Origin: Ruoffia halotolerans
Lineage (GTDB): Bacteria > Bacillota > Bacilli > Lactobacillales > Aerococcaceae
NCBI RefSeq assembly: GCF_014049385.1
Contig: NZ_JACAOA010000010.1
Coordinates: 1-64,000, forward strand
DNA length: 64,000 nt
Reading direction: 5' to 3'
Shown: piece after piece, positions 1 to 9,468 of the stretch
Numbering within the stretch: the stretch's first letter is position 1
How the letters are laid out: each line of letters opens with the position of its first letter
The notes under the pieces: generated by a model
What the model saw: only the letters and a program-made list of their open reading frames with translations
Database searches by the model: none
What the model was told of the DNA's origin: nothing
Position numbers and translations under genes: made by a program

Positions 1-138
1 GTTTGTCTCAAGTTCATTCAACTCAAGCCAAATGACAATCCCGTTTGTCTCAAGTTCACTCAACTCAAGCCAAATGACAACTCCGTTTGTCTCAAGTTCA
101 TTCAACTCAAGCCAAACCACCCCGCCGTTTGTCTTAAG
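1..138. repeat. 42-bp tandem repeat, about 3.3 copies (family 1)
   Basis: Units start at 1, 43, 85 and 127, an exact 42-bp period. Each begins GTTTGTCTCAAGTTCA and ends with a variable AAATGACAAT-type segment. The outer GTTTG/CAAA arms and the inner CTCAAGTT/AACTCAAG arms could pair with two mismatches, so each unit is a weak hairpin. The array may extend left of the window. It lies upstream of gloB and has no credible reading frame. Confidence 0.85.
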
Positions 139-240
139 TCTGCATTTTCCCAACTCCCACAAGTAGTATCACAAGAAAATTTCTGTAAACTTTGCTAAGA
201 TTAGAATACAGATAATTATAAGCAAAGAGGAGTGAGTGAT

Positions 241-942
241 ATGAATATTAATCCAGTAAAAGCCTTTTCTGACAACTATATTTGGGTCATAGATAATGGA
301 ACTGATGGAATTATTGTCGATCCTGGTGAGTCAGCGGGTGTTTTAGATTATTTTGACAAAGAAGCATTGGACTTAGCTGCGATCATCTTAACGCATAAAC
401 ACGATGACCATATTGGTGGGGTTAAAGATGTCTTAGCAAAATACCCAGAGACACCTGTTTATGGACCCAAGGAAACTGCCTGTCTCAACCAAGTTACTGT
501 CAAAGATGGCGATGAGTTTGAATTATTGAACAAAACCTTTAAAGTGTTTAAAAGCGGTGGTCATACTGAAGAGCACATCAGTTACTTAATGGGAGATGAC
601 TTATTCTGTGGGGACGCATTGTTCTCAGGCGGTTGCGGACGTGTATTCACCGGGGATTATCAAGCTCAGTATGATGCGCTTCAAACCTTTAAAGCTTTAC
701 CTAATGAGGTCAAAGTCTATGCAGCGCACGAATATACAGAAACGAATTTACGTTTTGCTCACGAGACAGATCCAACAGATCCATCATTTACAAAAGCTTT
801 AGAAGAAGTACAAGCACAAAGAGCAAAAGATCAACCAACTTTACCTTCGACAATTGGAATAGAAAAAGACATTAACTTGTTCCTACAAGCTGAAAACTTA
901 GAAACGTTTATTGAATTAAGAATAGCGCGAGATAATTTTTAA
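241..942 (+). CDS. gloB: Glyoxalase II-like MBL-fold hydrolase
   Basis: A metallo-beta-lactamase-fold hydrolase of about 233 aa. The zinc motif THKHDDHIGG, the later GGHTEEHISY and FCGDALFSGGCGR segments and the AAHEYT segment are the metal ligands expected of hydroxyacylglutathione hydrolases, which cleave S-lactoylglutathione or a similar thioester in the cytosol. A GTG at 232 lies inside the AGAGGAG ribosome binding site (226-232), so the ATG at 241 with 8-nt spacing is preferred. A sixA-like gene follows 24 nt downstream, probably in the same transcript. The low-molecular-weight thiol actually used is unknown. Confidence 0.85.
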   Translation: MNINPVKAFSDNYIWVIDNGTDGIIVDPGESAGVLDYFDKEALDLAAIILTHKHDDHIGGVKDVLAKYPETPVYGPKETACLNQVTVKDGDEFELLNKTFKVFKSGGHTEEHISYLMGDDLFCGDALFSGGCGRVFTGDYQAQYDALQTFKALPNEVKVYAAHEYTETNLRFAHETDPTDPSFTKALEEVQAQRAKDQPTLPSTIGIEKDINLFLQAENLETFIELRIARDNF

Positions 943-966
943 GCATAGTTAAAAGGAGAGAGAATC

Positions 967-1431
967 ATGGAACTGATATTCATTCGCCACGCGAAAGCCG
1001 AAGAGCGCAGAGAAGGACTCGTTGACATCGACCGCCACCTGACTGATAAAGGGAAGGAAAAATACGCAAAACTACTTCCCGAACTCGAAGAAAAACTCGG
1101 GCCACTGAAAGAACGGAACTTTGTCAGCTGGTCAAGTCCGGCTAATCGAGCACAAGAAACTGCCGCACTCGCCGTCGACAAATTAAAGCTTGAGGAACCA
1201 AAGGTTCATGAATTTATCTATACTGGAGAGATAGAAAAGTTTTTAGAAGCATTAAAAACCGTTCAAGATGATGCGACGTTACTCGTCTTTGGACATGAAC
1301 CGACTTTAAGTGAGTGGGTATATGAATTCACTGGTGAGTCCCGCCGGATGCGAAAAGGGTCAATGGTTAGTATGGAAGTGACACAAAGAGACCCACTCAA
1401 AGCTACATTTAATTGGCAAATTCGCACATAA
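967..1431 (+). CDS. sixA: SixA-type histidine phosphatase
   Basis: A small (154 aa) histidine phosphatase superfamily protein. The N-terminal ELIFIRHAKAE holds the RHA catalytic histidine, and FGHEPTLSEW holds the second histidine. The length and absence of extra domains fit SixA phosphohistidine phosphatases rather than phosphoglycerate mutases. The AAAAGGAGAG site at 951-960 supports the ATG at 967. It sits between gloB and an unknown gene. SixA acts on phosphohistidine of PTS-type phosphocarriers in E. coli; the substrate here is inferred only from family. Confidence 0.8.
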   Translation: MELIFIRHAKAEERREGLVDIDRHLTDKGKEKYAKLLPELEEKLGPLKERNFVSWSSPANRAQETAALAVDKLKLEEPKVHEFIYTGEIEKFLEALKTVQDDATLLVFGHEPTLSEWVYEFTGESRRMRKGSMVSMEVTQRDPLKATFNWQIRT

Positions 1432-1451
1432 GTATGTTGAGTAGGAAAGGA

Positions 1452-1976
1452 ATGTCGACACTGAAACCACAATATTTACAATTACAACCTTCAGCCACCG
1501 ATGAAAAACGGTGGGTAGCAGAAATTACGGGCGACGATCCGACCTTTATCCTAAGTCGAGAATTCCAACCCGAAATTGGGCCCGGCGTTTGGGCGATGTA
1601 TGACGGATGGTACCAAATTCACGGACAAACACCTGGGATCACCCCTTTTCAAAAAGAATATGTCCGAGTCTTAGACGGGAAGATGACGCGGAGACTAGAT
1701 TTCCGCTTTGTTAAAGAACATGTGCCGCAAATAAAAGCAGCGGAACCTGAACGGAAAGAACGTCTAAAGCACCAGATTATTTCTGTGTTCAATGAAATAA
1801 AAGCCGAAGTGCCTCATGAACTCGTTGATGAAGCAATCATGCAACAACAAGAAGACTTGGATATGGTCGAAACATCCCAAGAACTCCTAGGCGGGTTGAA
1901 AGTGCTATTAAAGCAAAAAGACCGAATCATCAAACGCTACAAAGAAGCCGTCGAGAACTTTCGTGAAGAATGGTAA
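1452..1976 (+). CDS. Conserved hypothetical protein, charged C-terminus
   Basis: About 174 aa, family not recognised. The N-terminal half (residues 1-90) looks globular and beta-rich, with several Trp and Gly residues (GPGVWAMYDGWYQIHG). The C-terminal half is helical, rich in Glu/Lys and possibly coiled coil, ending in ENFREEW. No membrane segment or signal peptide is visible. Upstream in-frame starts exist (TTG 1413, ATG 1434), but AGGAAAGGA lies immediately before the ATG at 1452. It starts 20 nt after sixA and is followed by a terminator, so it closes the gloB-sixA transcript. Confidence 0.6.
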   Translation: MSTLKPQYLQLQPSATDEKRWVAEITGDDPTFILSREFQPEIGPGVWAMYDGWYQIHGQTPGITPFQKEYVRVLDGKMTRRLDFRFVKEHVPQIKAAEPERKERLKHQIISVFNEIKAEVPHELVDEAIMQQQEDLDMVETSQELLGGLKVLLKQKDRIIKRYKEAVENFREEW

Positions 1977-1990
1977 GCAAATTTATTAGA

Positions 1991-2019
1991 GAATTGTCTA
2001 AATAGGCAGTTCTTTTTTT
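1991..2019 (+). terminator. Rho-independent terminator after the gloB-sixA group
   Basis: GAATTGTC (1991-1998) pairs with GGCAGTTC (2005-2012) using two G-U pairs, followed by a T run to 2019. Confidence 0.75.
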
Positions 2020-2219
2020 GTATAAAATGTGAGCTTATTGTCAACTTAATTTAAGTGTAAATTTATCGAAATATTTATTTAAAATAGTGTAATATCAAGC
2101 TTATTTAATATAGTTTCGCAAGGCAAATAAATTTAATTGCTTTAAATTAAATGTTATATTAAGAATATGAAAAAGTAAGGATGCTATTTTAAAAATCTTA
2201 TAAACAAGAGGAGTTTACT

Positions 2220-4985
2220 ATGAGTGAAATATATAAGAGGAAACTAGAGGAAGTGCTTGAGGAATTCGACACTTCTGTTGAAGAGGGTTTGAATGAGTCA
2301 CAAGTCGAAGAAAATCGGGAAGAACACGGTGAGAATAAATTAGAAGAATCAGAAACAAAATCTAAATGGGAGATTTTTCTAGAGAATCTGAATAATATTA
2401 TCGTTTACTTACTCGGTGTTGCGGCTGTTATTTCAGTCATAATGGGTGATTGGGTTGAAGCGATAGCAATTTTATTAGCTGTTTTTATATCTGTCTTTAC
2501 AGGGTATTTTGTTGAGGTCGGAGCGCAAAAATCGGTTGAAGCCCTCCAATCAATGGTGGATACAAAAGCAAAAGTACGCCGTAACGGTGAAGAGATTGAA
2601 ATTGATTCGACCGAACTTGTGCCCGGAGATATTCTAATCTTAGGGGAAGGGGATGCGATTGCGGCTGATGGGCGGTTAATTAGTGCCAATAACTTTGCGG
2701 TCATGGAAGCAGCCTTAACCGGAGAGTCTGAAGCGGTCGATAAAGATGCTGACGCAACCTTTGAAGAAGATGAAGCACTCGGTGACCAATTAAATATGGT
2801 CTTTTCTGGTACAGCAGTGACCCGCGGTAAAGCCGAAGCCGTTGTGACGGGGATCGGTATGAATACTGAAGTAGGTCAGATTTCTGAGATGTTAGATGAA
2901 GATAAAGACCGAGAAAGTCCCTTAGACAAAGAAATTGACAAATTAGGTAAAGCTTTAATTATCGTTGCCTTTGTTGCAGCAGGTTTAGTTTTATTAATTG
3001 GTATTCTTAACGGTCAAGATACGGCAGAGATGCTTCATGTGGCAGTTATTCTAGCAGTAGCGGCGATTCCAGAAGCTATGCCAGCAGTTGAAACGATTAC
3101 CTTATCCAACGGGATGTCGACGATGGCTGACCACGAAGCGCTCGTCAAAAGCCTATCCGCGGTTGAAACGCTAGGGTCAACGTCGATTATTGCGAGTGAC
3201 AAGACCGGAACCCTGACAGAAAACCAAATGATGGTTGAACATTTAATTATTAAAAATGATGAAAAATATGAAGTTACTGGGAACGGTTATGAACCTAAAG
3301 GTACTGTAAAATACAACGGTGAAGTTGTTGACGTAGAAGCTGAGAATATTCATGACACAGCCGCTTTAAATGACAATGATCAAGATTTACTGAAGCTGAT
3401 TACTAATGGTTTTTTATCCAGTGATGCAAAATTAGTTAAGCAAGATGAGGCGGATGAGAATGAAGAAGCGGAAAATGACGGCGAGTATACTATTGAAGGA
3501 GACCCAACGGATGGGGCTTTAACTGTCTTAGGACACAAAATTGGTATGTCACCAGAATTTTTAAAAGAGACTGAATTTGAGCAACTAGCTGAAATTCCTT
3601 TCGATTCTGAGAAGAAATATATGGCTACTTTCCATAAACTGCCCGATAATATCTACCGTTTTATTATGAAGGGTGCTTTAGATGTAGTAGCTGAATACAC
3701 AGACATTGATGATGAAGAAAGAGAATTTTGGTCAGAGAAGAACGAGCTTTTAACTGAAGAAGGGAACCGTGTCATCGGCCTAGCAAGCTATACGGTTGAA
3801 GACGAGAATGAAGCCAATGAGATTACAGAAGACATCGAAGGTTGGTTTGATAATAATCGTAAGATATTAACGATTGATGGCTTGTTCGGAATTATGGATC
3901 CACCAAGAGAAGACGTTGCCGAATCAATCAAACAGACCCAAGAAGCCGGGATTACCGTGAAAATGATTACCGGTGACCACCCTCGAACAGCGTCAGTAAT
4001 TGCCAAAGAAATCGGAATTAATAATTGGGAAAATACAATGACCGGTAAAGAAATTGACAAAATGCATGATTCATCGGACTTTATTAACCGAATTAGAGAA
4101 ACAGCTGTCTTTGCCCGCGTCTCACCTGAGAACAAATTACAAATCGTTAGAGCTTTTCAAGATGAAGGTGAAGTCGTTGCGATGACTGGAGACGGTGTAA
4201 ATGATGCGCCAGCCTTGAACGGTGCTGATATCGGTGTCGCGATGGGAATTCGCGGAACGGAAGTCGCAAAAGAAGCGTCTGATATGATTTTAACGGATGA
4301 CCGTTATTCAACCATTGTCGATGCCGTGCGTGAAGGTCGAATCATATTTGAAAACATTAAAAAATATGTATCTTTCCTATTCGCCTGTAATATGGTTGAA
4401 ATTGTGTCAATTTTATTCACAATTATCTTCCTATTACCGATGCCAATTCAACCTTTACACATTTTATTCCTTAACTTACTCATTGATATTGGACCGGCCA
4501 TTGCCTTAGCTTACGAAGAAGCTGAAGACAATGTGATGGATCATCCGCCACGTGATCCTGAAAAAGGGTTGGTCAACCGTCAATTCTTAAGTCGAATTAT
4601 TATAAGTGGAATATTTATTGGTTTAGGAGCCTTCGGGGTATTCTTCCTATTCCATAATTTCACAGACGTATCCTTAGAATATGCTCAAACGGCGACTTTT
4701 ACATATATGGCAATCGCTCAGTTAATGCATATCTTTAACGTTCGTAAATTCAAATCCTTCGGCTTGGACCGCACGCTATTCCATAATAAATTTTTAGTGG
4801 GTGCCATGGCTTTAGGTGTCGCTTTACAATTGGTTGCAGTTTATTTACCATTTATGAATAATGTCTTAGGTACAGAACCACTGACATTGAAGACTTGGGG
4901 AATTATTCTAGGCTTTGCGGCTGTGGCTACATTTATCGTTCATTGGTTGAAAATGTTAACCAATAAAATAGGTGCAGAAGAATAA
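2220..4985 (+). CDS. Calcium-type cation-transporting P-type ATPase
   Basis: A 921-aa P-type ATPase with a cation-ATPase N-terminal domain (about 1-70), an actuator loop with TGES (167-170), the phosphorylation motif DKTGTLT at D327, a nucleotide-binding domain (330-600), TGDGVNDAP (656-664) and a C-terminal group of about six membrane segments. The M4 motif is PEAMP (284-288), a variant of the PEGLP of Ca2+ pumps, so the exact ion cannot be read with certainty; Ca2+ or Mn2+ export is the family expectation. The nucleotide-binding domain carries an acidic insert near residues 400-420. It is monocistronic, between two terminators. The GAGGAG site supports the ATG at 2220. Confidence 0.9.
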   Translation: MSEIYKRKLEEVLEEFDTSVEEGLNESQVEENREEHGENKLEESETKSKWEIFLENLNNIIVYLLGVAAVISVIMGDWVEAIAILLAVFISVFTGYFVEVGAQKSVEALQSMVDTKAKVRRNGEEIEIDSTELVPGDILILGEGDAIAADGRLISANNFAVMEAALTGESEAVDKDADATFEEDEALGDQLNMVFSGTAVTRGKAEAVVTGIGMNTEVGQISEMLDEDKDRESPLDKEIDKLGKALIIVAFVAAGLVLLIGILNGQDTAEMLHVAVILAVAAIPEAMPAVETITLSNGMSTMADHEALVKSLSAVETLGSTSIIASDKTGTLTENQMMVEHLIIKNDEKYEVTGNGYEPKGTVKYNGEVVDVEAENIHDTAALNDNDQDLLKLITNGFLSSDAKLVKQDEADENEEAENDGEYTIEGDPTDGALTVLGHKIGMSPEFLKETEFEQLAEIPFDSEKKYMATFHKLPDNIYRFIMKGALDVVAEYTDIDDEEREFWSEKNELLTEEGNRVIGLASYTVEDENEANEITEDIEGWFDNNRKILTIDGLFGIMDPPREDVAESIKQTQEAGITVKMITGDHPRTASVIAKEIGINNWENTMTGKEIDKMHDSSDFINRIRETAVFARVSPENKLQIVRAFQDEGEVVAMTGDGVNDAPALNGADIGVAMGIRGTEVAKEASDMILTDDRYSTIVDAVREGRIIFENIKKYVSFLFACNMVEIVSILFTIIFLLPMPIQPLHILFLNLLIDIGPAIALAYEEAEDNVMDHPPRDPEKGLVNRQFLSRIIISGIFIGLGAFGVFFLFHNFTDVSLEYAQTATFTYMAIAQLMHIFNVRKFKSFGLDRTLFHNKFLVGAMALGVALQLVAVYLPFMNNVLGTEPLTLKTWGIILGFAAVATFIVHWLKMLTNKIGAEE

Positions 4986-4992
4986 CAAAATA

Positions 4993-5028
4993 AGAGAGCT
5001 CACAAAATGACGTGGGCTCTCTTTTTGT
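4993..5028 (+). terminator. Terminator of the P-type ATPase gene
   Basis: AGAGAGCTCAC (4993-5003) pairs with GTGGGCTCTCT (5012-5022), then a T run. The T run abuts the 3' end of the convergent broken CPBP gene. Confidence 0.85.
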
Positions 5029-5770
5029 TTAATAAACATCTAACATTAAAAGCACAGGTGGCATTGCAGCAAAAGCCAAATTGACAACAAAATGCGCGAA
5101 AACGAGGGTAAATAATCTTTGATGGTAGTGGAAAATCAAAGCACTACCAAGTCCTCAAAAGAAAAATGCACCAATATAAACTAAAGCCCCTTGCCAACTC
5201 GCCGCCAGCATAAAATGTTGTAAGCCGAAACCAATCGACGGAATGCCAATACCTGCCCAAGGCTTACCAAAACCTTGAGTAAACTCAGGTTACGCATAAC
5301 CTCGGTACATGATTTCTTTAATCGGCGCATTAATAAATGGAAAGAGCAAAGCGACAATCGCGCCAACCCATCGTAACCAAACAGGTGTAGTTAACAGATT
5401 ATTAACTCAGTCACCTGTAAAAATAACTTGGAACTGATTAAGATAATCAGTTCTAAATATTAAAAAGGCGACCCCATTTGATGCGGCAGCAAATGGGATA
5501 AAGAGTACAAAAATCCAAAGCAGCCCCCAAAGGAGATCCTTACCTAAACGGTCCCTTTGAAAATCAATCACATCCCGAATCGAACGTCCTTGTGAATGTA
5601 GGAGTCGGTTCATTAAATACAGAGAAAAGAGATTGGCTATCATAAAATATATGACGGCGATATTGGGTGAAAAAGGGAATGGAATGTTTAGCAACAAACA
5701 CATTAGGCCCATGATCAATTCCAAAGCGGGAATCCAATAAACGAGACAAGCCCAGGCTAGCTTTTTTCAT
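5029..5770 (-). pseudogene. Broken CPBP-family intramembrane protease
   Basis: Reading the minus strand gives an almost complete CPBP (CAAX protease/bacteriocin immunity) membrane protein broken in several places. MKKAS at 5770 is out of frame with the following ACLVYWIPALELIMG, suggesting an indel near the A run of codons 2-3. In-frame stops occur at 5407-5409, 5290-5292 and about 5160. The frames join as a hydrophobic protein with an IKEIMYRGY segment in place of the EExxxR motif, then LQHFMLA and FAHFVVNLAFA (the later catalytic histidines), ending MLDVY at 5029. The first glutamate of the EE pair reads as Lys, a further sign of decay. No function is expected unless sequencing errors explain all lesions. 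Confidence 0.75.
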
Positions 5771-5853
5771 TATGAACCTTTCCTTATGAAAGCGCCGTTA
5801 TATTTTAATCTTATCATAAACGGAGGAATTTATATAAATGTAATAGATATAAG

Positions 5854-5913
5854 TTGACTTGTACGAGTTACATATGTAAACTAAACTTAAAACAACGACT
5901 ACAATTGTAGTCG
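5854..5913 (+). promoter_or_regulatory. copY promoter with two cop boxes
   Basis: Two matches to the CopY operator TACANNTGTA are present: TACATATGTA at 5869-5878 and TACAATTGTA at 5900-5909. The second lies in the longer perfect palindrome 5896-5913. A -35-like TTGACT (5854-5859) places the first box in the spacer ahead of a possible -10 near 5877. This layout matches the two-box copper operators of enterococci, where CopY represses until Cu(I) displaces its zinc. Confidence 0.85.
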
Positions 5914-5947
5914 TAATCATAAACTTAGTTTGAAAGGAGACATTTTA

Positions 5948-6412
5948 TTGACAGAAGCAATACCAACGTTAAAAATTACTGATGCAGAATGGGAAATTAT
6001 GCGAGTCGTCTGGGCTCAAGGCAAGGCAACAAGTCGCGAAATTACCCAAGTATTAGAAGATAAAATGAACTGGAAAACTAGCACAATTAAAACTTTAATC
6101 AGCCGTTTAGTAGAAAAAGGTGCTTTGGATACCGAACAAGAGGGACGTAAATACATTTACTCAGCTAAACTGACAGAAGAAGCCAGTTTAGACGATTCTA
6201 TTTCAGATATGTTAGCTCGTATTTGTAATAAGAAAGCCGGGGAAGTAATCGGAGATATGTTAACCAACGCGCCTTTAAGTCAAAGTGATATTGAAGAATT
6301 AATGAGCATTTTAAAAGAGAAAAAGAAAACGGCATTGGACGTTGTGGCATGCGACTGTGTGTCTGGCCAATGTGAGTGTCAAGTAAATTTAGGAGGGGAA
6401 TTGAATGAGTAA
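5948..6412 (+). CDS. copY: CopY-type copper-responsive repressor
   Basis: A BlaI/MecI/CopY-family winged-helix repressor of about 154 aa. The N-terminal half (ITDAEWEIMRVVW, then WKTSTIKTLISRL) is the DNA-binding domain. The C-terminus carries CDCVSGQCEC, the CxCxxxxCxC metal site diagnostic of CopY. Translation most likely starts at TTG 5948, because AAAGGAGA at 5933-5940 gives 7-nt spacing; an upstream TTG at 5930 overlaps that site. It overlaps copB by 8 nt and has its own operators upstream, so it should be autoregulated by copper. Confidence 0.9.
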   Translation: MTEAIPTLKITDAEWEIMRVVWAQGKATSREITQVLEDKMNWKTSTIKTLISRLVEKGALDTEQEGRKYIYSAKLTEEASLDDSISDMLARICNKKAGEVIGDMLTNAPLSQSDIEELMSILKEKKKTALDVVACDCVSGQCECQVNLGGELNE

Positions 6413-8456
6413 GGATAAACAACACCATCACGACCATCACAATCATCATGACCACGGAGGGCATGACCATCATGACCATCACGACCATCATGAGCACATG
6501 GATAACGGTGACCACGGACATCATCACCACCATGGGGATTTTAAACAAATTTTCTTAAGATCTTTACCGATTGGGTTAATAATTATGTGGTTTTCTCCAC
6601 TGATGGGCTTGGACATACCGTTTCCATTTCAATACACTTTTCCATATTCGGATATTTTAGCTACCGTGCTGTCTACATTCCTTATTTTCTATGGAGGGAA
6701 GCCGTTCTTTCAAGGTGCAGTTGGTGAGTTTAAAGAGAAATCACCAGGGATGATGGCGCTTGTGTCTTTAGGGCTTGGCGTGTCGTATTTATATAGTGTC
6801 TATGCGGTAATTATGCGCTATGTTACTGGTGAGTACCTGATGGATTTCTACTTCGAATTCGCATCGCTAATCCTTATTATGTTGCTTGGACACTGGATTG
6901 AGATGGTTGCTTTAGGTAATGCTGGAGATGCTCAAGCCTCTTTAGCAAAATTACTTCCGAAAGAAGCACAAGTTGTCTTACAAGATGATTCGATTGAACA
7001 GCGTCCGGTAACAGAATTAAAGGTTGGCGACACTGTCCGAGTTCAAGCAGGCGAAAACATTCCAGCTGATGGAGAAATCATTCGCGGAACGTCTCGAGTG
7101 AATGAAGCGCTACTGACGGGTGAATCCAAACCGATTGACAAATCCGTAGGTGACACAGCTATCGGAGGATCAACTAATGGACAAGGGACGTTATTTATTA
7201 AAGTCAGCCAAACTGGAGATTCATCATTCCTCTCTCAAGTTCAAAGTTTAGTCACAGAAGCTCAAGGTAATCCGTCTCGAGCAGAGAACAGAGCACATCA
7301 AGTTGCGAGTTGGTTATTTTATATTGCGCTCGGTGTGGCATTAGTGACATTCGTCGCTTGGTGGGCAATTGCTGATTTACAAACATCGATTTCTTATACG
7401 GTAACCACGCTAGTTATTGCTTGTCCGCATGCTCTAGGATTAGCGATTCCACTTGTGATTTCGCGAAGTACTAGTTTAGGTGCTAATCGCGGACTACTTG
7501 TGAAAGACCGTGAAGTTTATGAATTAACAACAAAATCAGACACGATGATCCTCGATAAAACAGGAACGCTGACTACTGGTGAATTTAAAGTATTAGCGAT
7601 TGATTCATTATCAAGTGACTATAACGAAGACGAGCTATTAGCTATCATGGCTGGAATTGAAGGCGGGTCAAGTCACCCCATTGCTCAATCAATTATCGAA
7701 TATGCCTCTGAGGAAAATGTAAACCCCGTTGACTTCACATCAACAGAAGTCGTTTCTGGTGAAGGAGTTGTGGGAACTTATCAAGATACAGAGTATAAAT
7801 TAGTGAGTCAAAAAGTGTATGGAAAGTCGATTGATATTGAAATTTTACCTGGTGCAACGATTAGTATTTTAACTAAAGATGGCGAAGCATTGGGCGCAGT
7901 GTCTCTAGGTGACGAGCTTAAAGAAACTAGTAAAGAACTGATGACAATTCTCAAAGACAAAGGCATTACGCCAATTATGGCAACAGGTGATAATGAAAAT
8001 GCCGCCAAAGGTGTCGCAGGAACTTTAGGTATTGATTACCGTGCAAACCAGTCACCGCAAGACAAATATGATTTAATTAAAAGTCTACAGTCTGAAGGTA
8101 AAACGGTTATTATGGTTGGAGATGGTGTTAATGATGCGCCGTCACTCGCATTGGCTGATGTCGGAGTCGCCATTGGAGCCGGAACGCAAGTGGCAATTGA
8201 TTCCGCAGACGTTGTCTTAACCCAATCTGAACCCGGCGACATTGAATCCTTTATCGAACTGTCTTTCAAGACAAACAGCAAGATGAACCAAAACTTACTT
8301 TGGGGAGCAGGCTACAATTTCATTGCAATCCCATTGGCTGCGGGTCTATTGGCACCTATCGGAATCACTATTTCGCCCGCGCTCGGTGCAATTTTAATGA
8401 CACTTTCAACAATTATTGTCGCAATGAACGCACTCACTTTAAATTTAGATGATTAA
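6405..8456 (+). CDS. copB: CopB-type copper/silver-exporting ATPase
   Basis: A 683-aa P1B ATPase. The first 46 residues are a His/Asp-rich metal-binding tail instead of CxxC domains. The membrane metal motif is CPH (340-342), typical of CopB pumps. The phosphorylation motif DKTGT starts at D384, and GDGVNDAP is near 572. Its overall sequence resembles Enterococcus hirae CopB (from memory, not aligned by tool). It sits in the cytoplasmic membrane and exports copper or silver. Its start overlaps the copY stop, implying translational coupling. No copA (CPC type) or copper chaperone is present in the window. Confidence 0.92.
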   Translation: MSKDKQHHHDHHNHHDHGGHDHHDHHDHHEHMDNGDHGHHHHHGDFKQIFLRSLPIGLIIMWFSPLMGLDIPFPFQYTFPYSDILATVLSTFLIFYGGKPFFQGAVGEFKEKSPGMMALVSLGLGVSYLYSVYAVIMRYVTGEYLMDFYFEFASLILIMLLGHWIEMVALGNAGDAQASLAKLLPKEAQVVLQDDSIEQRPVTELKVGDTVRVQAGENIPADGEIIRGTSRVNEALLTGESKPIDKSVGDTAIGGSTNGQGTLFIKVSQTGDSSFLSQVQSLVTEAQGNPSRAENRAHQVASWLFYIALGVALVTFVAWWAIADLQTSISYTVTTLVIACPHALGLAIPLVISRSTSLGANRGLLVKDREVYELTTKSDTMILDKTGTLTTGEFKVLAIDSLSSDYNEDELLAIMAGIEGGSSHPIAQSIIEYASEENVNPVDFTSTEVVSGEGVVGTYQDTEYKLVSQKVYGKSIDIEILPGATISILTKDGEALGAVSLGDELKETSKELMTILKDKGITPIMATGDNENAAKGVAGTLGIDYRANQSPQDKYDLIKSLQSEGKTVIMVGDGVNDAPSLALADVGVAIGAGTQVAIDSADVVLTQSEPGDIESFIELSFKTNSKMNQNLLWGAGYNFIAIPLAAGLLAPIGITISPALGAILMTLSTIIVAMNALTLNLDD

Positions 8457-8480
8457 TTTTTAAAATAAAAAATGAAAATC

Positions 8481-8503
8481 GCCCTTTTTTACGTATATAT
8501 ATA
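8481..8503 (+). promoter_or_regulatory. Element shared with the second NERD gene
   Basis: GCCC followed by TTTTTTACGTATATATATA lies 12 nt before the first NERD start. A near copy, GCCCA then TTTTTTACGTATGTATATATA, lies at 57695-57720 before the paralogous gene. The sequence just upstream (AAATAA..TG(A/G)AAAT) is also similar. It may be a promoter or regulator site; the regulator is unknown. Confidence 0.55.
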
Positions 8504-8514
8504 GGGGTGATAAA

Positions 8515-9438
8515 ATGCAGAAAAATACCGAACTCATGCAACTCCAAACGTCGGTTATACGCCAAATAAATTTAGCTGAAGAACAAAAACGTCGATATTG
8601 GTCCTTGAAGCAAGGCTATATCGGGGAATCAGAAGTTGCTCAATGGTTAGAAAAATACGCCGACGATAGTTGGCATGTCCTTTCAGACTACTGGTTCAAC
8701 TACAAAAGCACGATGCAAGCCGATTTTCTATTAATCAAAGAAAATCACTGGTTAGTTATTGAAGTGAAGAATTTTGATGGCACATTTGAATATAGAAATC
8801 ACGAATGCTACATTAACGCGCATTTAATGGAAAATAATTTTATGAATGCCATGGCGACCAAAGTACGGCGCCTAACACGAATTGCCAATGAAGTCTCCGA
8901 AAATATTAAAGTTACCGGTGCGATGATTTTCATCAATGAACATTGCCAAGTTAAACTCGATTATGAATTTGACTATGAAATTATACAGCGCAACCAATTT
9001 AGAAACTTCTTGAAAAAGCAGACCGAATTTCTGGCCCAACCTCTGTTACCAGCATATTTGAATAGAATACAAAAAGTCTTGAACCGCTATTCGATTGAAA
9101 ATCCGTTCCAGCCTACAGGCTTGCCGATAGAAGACTTTGCGACTATCCATAAAGGCGTTACTTGTCCAGCGTGTCACCGATTTGATGTAGAAATCACTTT
9201 AAGAAAAGTGACATGCCGGCACTGTCATTTTAAAGAAGCAAAATCAGAAACGATACTCAGATCCGCACGGCAATTGCGCTATTTATTTTTTGACAACAGT
9301 GAAATAGTCACAACAGAAAATGTGTACCAGTTTATGGGCGCAAGCGCAGCGTCAAGATCCTTAATCCGAGACATACTTGGGAAAAACTTTAAGAAAGTGG
9401 GGAAAACAAATAAAACTTACTATGAAATAGAGATTTAA
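8515..9438 (+). CDS. NERD-domain, zinc-ribbon protein (paralogue 1)
   Basis: 307 aa. Residues about 35-150 form a NERD (nuclease-related) domain: YIGESEVAQWL, then QADFLLI and VIEVKNFDG, the D...ExK pattern of restriction-type nucleases. A zinc ribbon follows near residue 217 (TCPACH...TCRHCH), then a C-terminal helical region of about 60 aa ending TYYEIEI. No signal peptide or membrane segment. The start is set by AGGGGTGAT before the ATG at 8515. It shares architecture and an upstream element with the protein at 57748-58716. An eleven-unit hairpin repeat begins 30 nt downstream. NERD proteins are predicted nucleases or DNA-processing factors; the actual role is unknown. Confidence 0.75.
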   Translation: MQKNTELMQLQTSVIRQINLAEEQKRRYWSLKQGYIGESEVAQWLEKYADDSWHVLSDYWFNYKSTMQADFLLIKENHWLVIEVKNFDGTFEYRNHECYINAHLMENNFMNAMATKVRRLTRIANEVSENIKVTGAMIFINEHCQVKLDYEFDYEIIQRNQFRNFLKKQTEFLAQPLLPAYLNRIQKVLNRYSIENPFQPTGLPIEDFATIHKGVTCPACHRFDVEITLRKVTCRHCHFKEAKSETILRSARQLRYLFFDNSEIVTTENVYQFMGASAASRSLIRDILGKNFKKVGKTNKTYYEIEI

Positions 9439-9468
9439 AGGGGAAATGTTTAGGAAAGTGAGTTGATT

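Noticed and set aside
6198..6548. Met/Val-rich frame antisense to copB
   Set aside because: It is the complement of the His-rich codons (CAT/CAC) at the start of copB and has no ribosome binding site.
8486..8503. ComX (competence sigma) promoter before the NERD genes
   Set aside because: TACGTATA is one base from the TACGAATA com-box, but the T tract directly abuts it rather than lying upstream at the expected distance. Kept only as a shared unknown element.
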